Assembly (NCBI RefSeq): GCF_000012865.1
Contig: NC_007503.1
Coordinates: 1,462,001-1,526,000 of the forward strand
Reading direction: 5' to 3'
DNA length: 64,000 nucleotides
Origin: Carboxydothermus hydrogenoformans Z-2901
GTDB taxonomy: Bacteria; Bacillota; Z-2901; Carboxydothermales; Carboxydothermaceae
Under the pieces are notes generated by a model. It was not told the DNA's origin. It ran no database searches and saw nothing but the letters and a program-made list of their open reading frames with translations. Below are positions 33,320-40,187 of this stretch, in pieces; the first letter of the stretch is position 1; every line of letters begins with the position of its first letter. Made by a program: the position numbers and the translations under genes.

Positions 33320-33603
33320 ACCTTCCGGTAAACAAAAACACCGTCTAAATCGACGGTGTCCTCGTAATTCAGGATTGTATACTCTCTGCCTTCATATTCC
33401 AGTTTATCCTCTATCCCAGGCTTAAATGTGACGTAAAATTTTCCCTGGCTCACTGCATCCTTGCCGTTTTTGTCTTTGATTAGCTTCATCCCACCTTCAA
33501 ACCTGCAAGGCACTTCAACCGGAGCTGCATAAATTGGCTTACCGTAAGCATCAGTACCGATTTTTTTGTACCATTTTGCAGTTTGGTTCAAGTATTCCGT
33601 CAT
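33310..33603 (-). CDS. Head-tail stopper-like protein
   Basis: 97 residues, beta-rich (TAKWYKKIGTDAYGKPIYAAPVEVPCRFE, FKPGIEDKLEYEGREYTIL), like the minor-capsid-1/head-closure proteins of siphoviruses. It overlaps the connector gene upstream by 4 nt. Confidence 0.7.
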   Translation of the reverse strand: MTEYLNQTAKWYKKIGTDAYGKPIYAAPVEVPCRFEGGMKLIKDKNGKDAVSQGKFYVTFKPGIEDKLEYEGREYTILNYEDTVDLDGVFVYRKVWV

Positions 33604-34082
33604 TTTATCGCCACCGCCCCGGCAAGATAGGGCTTTAGTAGCTCCAATGCTTCCTTGCTCAGCAGTTTTAAGCTTGCTTTATACTCTTCGCTTACGTCTC
33701 CAAAGCTTACCCGGACCACATTTTGTTCCTGCGCTTTTGTCCTGGCACTATTGCCGTATTTCAGCAAAGCCAGAGCTTCTTCGCAGGTTGCGGCTTTTAC
33801 GTTTTCGTTAATCGTGTCTTCGTAAACGTAACCAATGCTAAAACCAAAGCTTAATCCCTTGTTGTTGTTTTGTGTACCAATCGAAGGATAAGCTCTGGGA
33901 AATTCTAAAAGCTGTGTCGGGTTGGCTTTTATTCCTTTAAATTGCAAGCGATTAATTCGTTTTGTTGCTTCAATTAAAGCTTTTTCTTTTGTTTTGCTAT
34001 CTACATTATGCCACTCATCTGCGAAAAGCTTCCCGGCAAAGTATTCTTCTGCTTCGGTCAGGTCTACATAGCTTAAGGCCAT
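33600..34082 (-). CDS. Head-tail connector (adaptor) protein
   Basis: 160 residues of the DnaT-like/adaptor type: SYVDLTEAEEYFAGKLFADEWHN at the start and EATKRINRLQFKGIKA near residue 40, with a helical C-terminus ending LLKPYLAGAVAIK. This architecture binds below the portal. It is the first of the connector block after the capsid. Confidence 0.75.
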   Translation of the reverse strand: MALSYVDLTEAEEYFAGKLFADEWHNVDSKTKEKALIEATKRINRLQFKGIKANPTQLLEFPRAYPSIGTQNNNKGLSFGFSIGYVYEDTINENVKAATCEEALALLKYGNSARTKAQEQNVVRVSFGDVSEEYKASLKLLSKEALELLKPYLAGAVAIK

Positions 34083-34095
34083 AAGGCATCACTCC

Positions 34096-34224
34096 TTAAT
34101 TGTTTTTGCCGGGAGATTTCTTCTTTGGTTGCGTTTTTTCCTGCTCTTTGGCAACTTTTTTCTCTGCTTCGTCAAACTGTTTTTGCATTTCTCGCCTTCT
34201 TCTATTGAATGCTGTAACGCTCAT
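34096..34224 (-). CDS. 42-residue Lys-rich head-region protein
   Basis: A short frame with a good ribosome site (GAGGTGGGAAT before ATG): MSVTAFNRRRREMQKQFDEA followed by a Lys/Gln-rich tail ending SPGKNN. It lies between capsid and connector genes, where short basic proteins are common in this phage type. The role is unknown. Confidence 0.65.
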   Translation of the reverse strand: MSVTAFNRRRREMQKQFDEAEKKVAKEQEKTQPKKKSPGKNN

Positions 34225-34273
34225 ATTCCCACCTCTTAAAAAGAGCAGGAGACAGGATTGCCCTGTCCCCCGC

Positions 34274-35224
34274 TTAAATTTTGTGAATGAATGCTACCAT
34301 ACGAATCGCTTTCGGTTCATAGACACGTTCCCAGTTGGTCCCGTTCTCAAGTTCGGTATTGCTGGGGTTGGGTGCGCCTACATACTTAACACCCCGTGGG
34401 TGTAAAATGAAGGTTTTCCGGGTAATCAGGTAATCTTCGCCAGCCAGACTGTCCCGGTCGGTTTCAGTTGGTACAAAGCCAACAGGGTTGCCGTTACCGT
34501 ATCCGATAGCCCCCTGGGCGAAGATGAAAGTGGTAAATACACCATTAGTGGTATCAACAGGGCAACTATCATCTACGATTACCCGTTTGCCCATATAGGT
34601 TTTAATTTGAGGCATATTCTCAGACGGCTGAATAGTTTGGATAAGATTTTGTTTTGAAAGCGCAGCTTCAACTGCAGAATGCATTACTACTGCTGTAAGC
34701 TTTTCTTTGGCATCTCCCAGCTTTTGCAAAGCATCAATAAAAGTCGCGCCAGTAAACTTGGCAGCATCTCCGGTATTAGCAGAAATATCGTGTAAATTAG
34801 TTGCCATTGTCGGAGCGGCGAATACACCTTTGAGGATACTGATTAAAGCCGCTTGCATCCGCCGTCTCCAGTAGTCAGCTACAAGGTCGCCAATTACCAG
34901 CATTGGATCGTCGCCGGCTAAAGCTGCGGCAAGGTCATTAGCTCCCCATGCACGACCCCGACGGAGAATTACTGCGATATCTTGTCCAGCAGTAATCTTG
35001 CCAGGTGTTAATGCCCCCTGGTCGGTTAAAACCTCGTCTTCTCCGGTAAGGTCGTTCCAGAAGGGCATATTGACAACATGGGACGAGCTGGAGGCCAAGC
35101 GGTCAAACTCTTCACCGGTAGAGAGAATACCGCTTTGATAAAGTTCAGAAAGTTCCATGGTTCTTTGTATCACATACGGATTAAACACCTCAGGAATAAT
35201 CACATCAGCGATTTTGGTAGTCAT
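34274..35224 (-). CDS. Major capsid protein
   Basis: 316 residues, beginning MTTKIADVIIPEVFNPYVIQ. The early segments (SELYQSGILSTGEEFDRLA, VVNMPFWNDLTGEDEVL, ALTPGKITAGQDIAVILRRG) and ADYWRRRMQAALISILKGVF near residue 118 are typical of coat proteins in SPP1/P22-like Firmicutes phages. It follows the scaffold gene by 21 nt with its own ribosome site. It should be the most abundant virion protein. Confidence 0.9.
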   Translation of the reverse strand: MTTKIADVIIPEVFNPYVIQRTMELSELYQSGILSTGEEFDRLASSSSHVVNMPFWNDLTGEDEVLTDQGALTPGKITAGQDIAVILRRGRAWGANDLAAALAGDDPMLVIGDLVADYWRRRMQAALISILKGVFAAPTMATNLHDISANTGDAAKFTGATFIDALQKLGDAKEKLTAVVMHSAVEAALSKQNLIQTIQPSENMPQIKTYMGKRVIVDDSCPVDTTNGVFTTFIFAQGAIGYGNGNPVGFVPTETDRDSLAGEDYLITRKTFILHPRGVKYVGAPNPSNTELENGTNWERVYEPKAIRMVAFIHKI

Positions 35225-35245
35225 AATTCATCATCCTCCCTTTCG

Positions 35246-35836
35246 TTACTTTACTCCCGCTTCAGCCATGAGTTTTTGAGCCAAAGCAGGATTTTCTTTG
35301 AGAATTTTACCTTGTAAAGTAAGGTTGAAAGTTTCCTTACGCCAGGGATTTTGTATCCCGCTATTTGTTGTTGTCGGGTTAGTTCCTCCCCCAATTGGTT
35401 TTGAGGCTATGCCAAGCAGTTTTTTGAGCGCTTCCGCATCCTGCCGGATTGATTCTTCATCTTCTCCGAAGATGCGTCCGGCAAGGTCTAACGGTAAGCC
35501 CAGTTCAGTCAATACCTTCACTTTAGTTGCCTGGATTTGAGCTTCTTTGGTCTCACGTTCTTTTTCCTGGAGTATTCTTTCATACTCCTGGAGTTTGGCC
35601 TGAAGTTTCTCCTGTTCGGTCATCTGGGCTTCCTTGAGTTTTTGCAGTTCTTCTGCCGCCTTCTTTAGCTCGGCGTAGTCTTTGAATTTTTCCCTTTCCC
35701 GCTTGAGGCGTTCAGCGATAATCCGCTCTAACTCCTCTTGCGTAAAGGTTTTAGTTTCCGCCTGTTTGTTGTTTTGATTATCCTGCCCGGCGTCAGCAGG
35801 ATTGGAATTGGTTTTGTTTAAAGCATCATCATTCAT
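35246..35836 (-). CDS. Capsid scaffolding protein (DUF4355/GP20 type)
   Basis: 196 residues dominated by a long charged coiled coil (about 33-110; RIIAERLKREREKFKDYAEL), with a Gly/Thr/Asn-rich hinge (IGGGTNPTTTNSGIQ) and a short C-terminal helix ending QKLMAEAGVK. This is the standard layout of scaffold proteins, whose C-terminus binds the coat protein. It lies directly before the capsid gene. Confidence 0.88.
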   Translation of the reverse strand: MNDDALNKTNSNPADAGQDNQNNKQAETKTFTQEELERIIAERLKREREKFKDYAELKKAAEELQKLKEAQMTEQEKLQAKLQEYERILQEKERETKEAQIQATKVKVLTELGLPLDLAGRIFGEDEESIRQDAEALKKLLGIASKPIGGGTNPTTTNSGIQNPWRKETFNLTLQGKILKENPALAQKLMAEAGVK

Positions 35837-35917
35837 AAATGCTACCTCCTTTAACTTATTCCGTGCTTAACCGGCGCACGTTGCCGTAATATAAAAACCA
35901 CCTAAATAAGTTATGAG

Positions 35918-36208
35918 CTAAAGCGCAGTTAAAATTTTTTCTTTAATGGTTTCACTGCGGAATACCTTCCCATCATCAAAAGTTAGGCTTAACTCCATAA
36001 ACATAACCCCATCTGTTTTCAGATCATCTGCCTCCATATCGTAGTAAACCTAATTATTTACCTTATCAACGACGCACTCCCTCGTCCATTTCTGCCCCCG
36101 CAACTCAAAAGTAATGGTGGCGCTTTCAAGATATTGCAGCGATATTGTATTCCCATCATTGCCCTTGAAGCGAAATATCAACCGCGTTCCTTTTTCGCCG
36201 ACCTTCAT
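35918..36208 (-). pseudogene. BppU-like N-terminal domain protein with internal TAG
   Basis: A 97-codon frame starts MKVGEKGTRLIFRFKGNDGN, one base after the stop codon of the fibre gene, and ends ...KEKILTAL at 35918. Codon 53 is TAG (36052-36050). Across that stop the homology reads on smoothly as VYYDMEADDLKTDGVMFMEL and LTFDDGKVFRSETI, the pattern of phage baseplate upper-protein N domains. It is therefore a single gene cut by one nonsense codon. I see no gene in 35837-35917. Confidence 0.65.
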
Positions 36209-36209
36209 C

Positions 36210-36650
36210 TTACGCCACCACCTCCTTTTGAGTTATATCCAGTCGCAGTTCGTAGACCTTCTGGTCATCCAGTCGCAGTTCATAAACTTTATAAGTCAAT
36301 GGCCTTATCCTGCCGTCGTCTACCCGTGCCGGTTTTATCAGCGTCAGCGTCACGGTAGAAACTACCGCCATTATCTTCGCTTCTCCACTCGGGATAGCTT
36401 CATTGGCTTCTGCGGTAATATTGCTTGCCTGTACTTCTATCCTTACCCCGGCCATTACTCTTGGTGCGGTTGCTATCGTCGTGGTTGCCGCTGTTGGTGC
36501 GATTATCACAGCTTCCTTCTGGCCGGTTACTGCTGGTGCATTTGCATTTGCCGTCGTCGTTGCCGCTGGTGCCGGAATTGTTGCCTTTACTGCCACATTC
36601 GGGCTTATTGCTTCTGCTGTCGCTTCTGTTATTGAAGCGCTTACTACCGC
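36210..36650 (-). pseudogene. C-terminal continuation of the repeat fibre after an in-frame stop
   Basis: In the same frame as the fibre gene upstream and separated from it by a single TAA (36653-36651). The sequence after the stop (AVVSASITEATAEAISPNVA) continues the same Ala/Thr/Val repeat, as do PAVTGQKEAVIIAPTAATTT and PRVMAGVRIEVQASNITAEA. The end (LTYKVYELRLDDQKVYELRLD) has a short duplicated YELRLD segment. A GTG at 36596 could start a 128-residue protein but has no Shine-Dalgarno, so this is probably the lost C-terminus of a gene of about 427 codons. Confidence 0.65.
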
Positions 36651-37493
36651 TTACCCAGCGCCCAGTATTGCCGGTGCCGGTGCTTGCGCTGTCGCGGTTG
36701 CGCTTGTGGCCTGTGTCTTGGCTTCGTTGCTTACCGCTGGTGCTGTTGCGCTTATATCTACCGTTGCTGCTGGTACTGCCACCGTTACAGGCACTACCAC
36801 AACCGGACTTATCGCGTCTCCGTTTACTCCGGTGTTTACCGCCGTTATTACCGCATCCACTTTCACCGCTGGGCTAATTGCGGTTATCTGTGTATCTGCG
36901 ATTGCTCCGGTTATGGCAGCGTTCTGCTGGGCCGTTATTGCCGGTGCTAATGCTGCATTTGTTGCCGCGGCCACAACTGCATTGACGGTTACCGGAGTAG
37001 CGGAAGCACCACTTAAAACAATTCCCTCTACCCGGCTATTATAACTTCCGCCAAAACGAAATCGTGCGTAAACCTCATATTCGTCTACAACTTCCTTTTC
37101 TGTATAGCGATAAAATGTCCACGTTGACGCTTCAAGGTTGGTTTTGTTTAGCTGTTCGGTGATAAATCTACTACTACTATTTAAGCTAAGTTTAACTGTT
37201 TCGGTTATAACGATTGCGTCTGTTGTGGCGAGTGTTCGGGCTGGACAGTTCCAAGTGGCAACCTGAACCCCACTTCCTGCAAATTGCCTACTGACCGTCG
37301 CAACGTTTGAACCGATTAGGGTTTCCACTCCGTTGCTCGCACGAACATAAACCATACTACTCCAGATTCCGGGATAATCTATGTCAACAACTTCAACATA
37401 TTCTGATGCCGTGCTGTTTGTGGTTTTAAACGCCTTTGCTGTTAACCCGTTAACCGTCAGGTTATCGTTCGTATAATACCTTATTTCAGCCAT
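36651..37493 (-). CDS. Head-fibre-like protein with Ala/Val/Thr repeats (truncated by in-frame TAA)
   Basis: 280 residues. The first 165 or so are beta-rich (MAEIRYYTNDNLTVNGLTAK, TASEYVEVVDIDYPGIWSS, YEVYARFRFGGSYNSRVEG). From about 170 on, units of roughly 22 residues repeat with the pattern A-x-A-x-(S/A)-P-A/V-V, for example ISPAVKVDAVITAVNTG and ISPVVVVPVTVAVPA, which suggests a beta-helical or triple-helical stalk. It ends at a TAA inside the repeat. It lies between the head genes and the scaffold, so I infer a capsid-attached fibre. Complementary-strand frames here are shadows of the GC-rich repeat. Confidence 0.6.
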   Translation of the reverse strand: MAEIRYYTNDNLTVNGLTAKAFKTTNSTASEYVEVVDIDYPGIWSSMVYVRASNGVETLIGSNVATVSRQFAGSGVQVATWNCPARTLATTDAIVITETVKLSLNSSSRFITEQLNKTNLEASTWTFYRYTEKEVVDEYEVYARFRFGGSYNSRVEGIVLSGASATPVTVNAVVAAATNAALAPAITAQQNAAITGAIADTQITAISPAVKVDAVITAVNTGVNGDAISPVVVVPVTVAVPAATVDISATAPAVSNEAKTQATSATATAQAPAPAILGAG

Positions 37494-37506
37494 TTATATC
37501 ACCGCC

Positions 37507-37872
37507 TTATCCGGTGATGCCTAAGTGTTCTTTCGTCACCCCGTAAGTGTTGTAAAGCCATTGCCAATCTTCCTCGGTGCTAATTTCCTTTAAGACCTTT
37601 GTTTCGTCTATCTCTCCGCTGTAAATTACTGCTATTACCAGCACAGGAACCGGGCTGTCGGCTAATTCCTCCGGTGTTGGGAAAAAGGTAATTGTGCCGT
37701 CTGCCGCCGGGTATCCGTGCTTGCAGGTCATGCTTACGCTTATATTTATTTCTTGCTCTATCATCCCGGTGTTCGGGTCTTGAATAAGGTTTATCTCCCA
37801 CGGGACGCATCTTGGGACAAAACCATATCGTGCGGAAGGGACTGCTTTTACTTGGCTAATTACTACCCGCAT
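37507..37872 (-). CDS. Phage head-fibre cluster protein of unknown function
   Basis: 121 residues starting MRVVISQVKAVPSARYGFVP. The middle (INISVSMTCKHGYPAADGTITFFPTPEEL) is beta-rich. I do not recognise the family. It lies 13 nt before the repeat fibre gene and shares its transcript, so it may belong to the same appendage. Confidence 0.55.
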   Translation of the reverse strand: MRVVISQVKAVPSARYGFVPRCVPWEINLIQDPNTGMIEQEINISVSMTCKHGYPAADGTITFFPTPEELADSPVPVLVIAVIYSGEIDETKVLKEISTEEDWQWLYNTYGVTKEHLGITG

Positions 37873-37884
37873 AATTTAGCCCCC

Positions 37885-38322
37885 TTATGCCGCTGTAATG
37901 GTAAATATTCCGCCTGCGTCCCATTGAATGGTAAAGTTTCCGTTACTGCTGGCTACATCCGCCCCAAAGTCAATATATCCCAGTAGTAAACTGGTCGCCG
38001 CGTTGCCAGTGTCTTTGTATATTACCGCATACCGGGCCGTTATCGTGCTGTTTGCCCAAGTAACGTCGTCGGCGTCTAAAATCGTTTTGTTGTTTGCGGC
38101 GTCATAGGTGATTGTCTTGTTCGCTAATGTTGCGCCGCCAGCTGTATAACCCGTCCCTGCAACTTCTCCAGTTACACTACTTTTAAACTGGTGAGTGTCT
38201 TGGTCGGGCGTGTAGGCGCTGGTGCAAAGCATTACCTTAATCGTGTCTCCTGTCCAGTTTACTCCGTTGCCGCTTAAAATATTTTTAAGTGCTTGGCCAT
38301 ACCATTTGGCTGTTACCGCCAT
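37885..38322 (-). CDS. Phage head decoration / fibre-base-like protein
   Basis: 145 residues, beta-rich: MAVTAKWYGQALKNILSGNG, IKVMLCTSAYTPDQDTH, then TITYDAANNKTILDADDVTW and ARYAVIYKDTG. The pattern W-Y-G-x-x-L ... V-M-L ... Y-x-P-D-x-D-x-H is one I recall from conserved Firmicutes phage structural proteins of unassigned role. It is the first gene after a terminator, with ribosome site AAGGAGGAG, so it starts a separate transcription unit or is read through. Confidence 0.6.
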   Translation of the reverse strand: MAVTAKWYGQALKNILSGNGVNWTGDTIKVMLCTSAYTPDQDTHQFKSSVTGEVAGTGYTAGGATLANKTITYDAANNKTILDADDVTWANSTITARYAVIYKDTGNAATSLLLGYIDFGADVASSNGNFTIQWDAGGIFTITAA

Positions 38323-38355
38323 AATATCTCCTCCTTTTTAATATGCTTATAACGC

Positions 38356-38388
38356 AAGAAGCGCCTAAGTCTCACTTAGACGCTTCTT
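38356..38388. repeat. Strong hairpin in the leader of the head-fibre genes
   Basis: AAGAAGCG-C-CTAAGT-CTC-ACTTAG-A-CGCTTCTT forms a 14-bp stem with one mismatch and a 3-base loop. Neither strand continues with a T run, so it is not an ordinary terminator. It may protect or process the mRNA. Confidence 0.6.
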
Positions 38389-38420
38389 AGGAACTCCATC
38401 TACTCTTGGTAGCTGAGCTT

Positions 38421-38455
38421 ATAAAAATACCACCTCAACCGCTTTGGTTGGGTGG
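38421..38455 (-). terminator. Intrinsic terminator after the immunity-like gene
   Basis: On the minus strand ACCACC-CAACC pairs with GGTTG-a-GGTGGT (11 bp, one bulged A) around AAAGC, followed by ATTTTTAT. It begins 4 nt past the stop of the 101-residue gene. Confidence 0.82.
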
Positions 38456-38458
38456 TTA

Positions 38459-38764
38459 TTAATTCACTTGTGGGTTTAGTTTTCCTTCGACAACTTCATT
38501 AAGATACCACCACCAATGAGTTTTAGGCTTATTTTTTTGTTCCGCCTCCAAAAAACCCTTTAACACCTTATAAAATAATGGTGCCCTTTCAACGAGAATC
38601 TTATCATATTCTTTAACTTTTTCCTTTTCGTCATCCGAAAAAGTACTCATTCGTTCTTCGATAATATCCCTGCCGTTGAGTTCATATATATGTTCAAATG
38701 GGCTTAAATCCCATTCTCCTTTTACAAATAGCTCATAATCTTTAATTAACTTATCATTGTCCAT
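38459..38764 (-). CDS. Candidate immunity protein for the MuF-linked toxin
   Basis: 101 residues, acidic and mostly helical: DKLIKDYELFVKGEWDLSPF, then DDEKEKVKEYDKILVERAP and THWWWYLNEVVEGKL. I do not recognise the family. Its ATG overlaps the end of the MuF-toxin gene by 11 nt, so it is translationally coupled, and a strong terminator follows at once. Both this gene and the toxin part are much more AT-rich than their neighbours (38521-38580 has 18 G/C of 60). Small size, acidity, coupling and position are those of an immunity protein. The role is inferred. Confidence 0.55.
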   Translation of the reverse strand: MDNDKLIKDYELFVKGEWDLSPFEHIYELNGRDIIEERMSTFSDDEKEKVKEYDKILVERAPLFYKVLKGFLEAEQKNKPKTHWWWYLNEVVEGKLNPQVN

Positions 38765-40187
38765 TGGCTCTCAACTCCTTTATGGTACCCATATATTTCA
38801 TACCCTCTTTTTTAATGTATTCCTCATAACTCATTTTATCAATTTTAAATGCAGTATCGATTATGCCATCTTGCCCAATTATCGCAATCCATTCTTTATC
38901 CCCAAAAACATAATATTTTTGTTTAAAACCCTTTTTATAATATAAATATACTTCATTATTAGGATTAGAGCATAATTCACGTATTTTATGGTTATACTCC
39001 TCTAACCCCCAACTTTCAGGAATTTGCCCAAGCCTTTTTCTTTTCCTAAGATGTTCAATATCTTTGTTTTTCTTCCAACTTGGGCCATTATTGATAATGT
39101 TTTCTGTTATAATTATAACATTGTATTTATCTTCATTCAATTGATAATGCTTAATTATTTGGCCATCAACCCCAACAGGTTTTTTCCCCGTGTATTCATA
39201 AGTTTTATTTAGTAATTTATACGCTTCCATTTTATCTTGTAAAGAATAATTTTTACTTAATAATACTTCCCTTGCCCTTCTCCTGTTAGTCGCTATTGTC
39301 ACCGCATCCCGCATTTCTTTGTATGCTTGCTTTTCTTCTTCGCTTCTTGGGTCTTTCGTGAGTGAGGTATTACTATATTTCTCCACTTTTTCCGCGTCAG
39401 GGTCAAGTTCTCTTATATAAGGTTGCAGGGTATGCCGGCAGTTTGGATGAATTGGCGGCCTGTATTCGTCCGTCAACTTTGGATAGCGCTTATCTTGGCC
39501 GGAGATGCTAAATACCTTACCCTGGAGCGGAGCACATTTCTCACAGGTAGGATAATGCGTCGTTATCTTCACCAAATCAAGTCCCGCTTCTCGGCAGGTG
39601 TTTATCGTGGCCGCGCTTGCCGCTTCCCTGGTAGTCGTTCTGGCCACCATTTCTGCGTAGCTATCTAACCGCCATTTTCTCCCCAGCTTATCCACAAAAG
39701 CTGTTTGTCCCTGGTCAAGTAGCCGCTGAATCACCCTCTGTTTCATATCCTTTATCGTGGTACCGCTGGCCATTTTGCGTCCGGTTTCTTCTAATGCCAC
39801 CTGCCGGAATACATCGTTAACTCTTCGCCCAATAAACTGGAACGATTCGTGCATACTCGATACCATGTTCTGGGCTATCACGTCTATTGCCCTTTGATGA
39901 ACTTGGGCAAAGCTGGGGTTTTCTTTTACTGCCATTCCCAAGCTGTTAAGGTAAGCCCATGTTTCGGCCGAGGCCTGCGAATACACTTGCCCTATTACCT
40001 GCTGTACCCATTTTCGCGTTTCTTCATCAAGCTGGTTTAGGATGTCGTAAACTTCCTTGAGCATATCCTTCCAGTAGCTTATTGCCTGCCCTTTGGCTTC
40101 TTTGGTGATTATGATTTGCAGGATTTCCTCAAAGCCCCGGCGGTAAAGTTCAATAAGTTGTTGGATTAATTTTTCATCCAATGGCAT
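38754..40187 (-). CDS. MuF minor head protein fused to a C-terminal candidate nuclease toxin
   Basis: 477 residues. Residues 1-275 are a complete SPP1 gp7/MuF head protein, including ARTTTREAASAATINTCREA and the Cys/His signature HYPTCEKCAPLQGK...HPNCRHTLQPY. After a charged linker, about residues 330-477 form a separate domain ending YVFGDKEWIAIIGQDGIIDT followed by AF. The strands around KYNVIIITENIINNG and this W-x-x-x-x-x-x-x-G-x-I-x-T-A-F ending resemble barnase/EndoU/ColicinE5/RelE-type (PBECR) phage nucleases. MuF proteins fused to polymorphic toxins are known in temperate phages. Composition shifts sharply at the fusion (38881-38940: 15 G/C of 60; 39661-39720: 28 of 60). Confidence 0.75.
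   Translation of the reverse strand: MPLDEKLIQQLIELYRRGFEEILQIIITKEAKGQAISYWKDMLKEVYDILNQLDEETRKWVQQVIGQVYSQASAETWAYLNSLGMAVKENPSFAQVHQRAIDVIAQNMVSSMHESFQFIGRRVNDVFRQVALEETGRKMASGTTIKDMKQRVIQRLLDQGQTAFVDKLGRKWRLDSYAEMVARTTTREAASAATINTCREAGLDLVKITTHYPTCEKCAPLQGKVFSISGQDKRYPKLTDEYRPPIHPNCRHTLQPYIRELDPDAEKVEKYSNTSLTKDPRSEEEKQAYKEMRDAVTIATNRRRAREVLLSKNYSLQDKMEAYKLLNKTYEYTGKKPVGVDGQIIKHYQLNEDKYNVIIITENIINNGPSWKKNKDIEHLRKRKRLGQIPESWGLEEYNHKIRELCSNPNNEVYLYYKKGFKQKYYVFGDKEWIAIIGQDGIIDTAFKIDKMSYEEYIKKEGMKYMGTIKELRANGQ

Noticed and set aside
36403-37044. Long open frame on the plus strand (213 codons, Ala/Val-rich)
   Set aside because: It is the mirror of the GC-rich fibre repeat on the minus strand, has no ribosome site and opposes the late operon.
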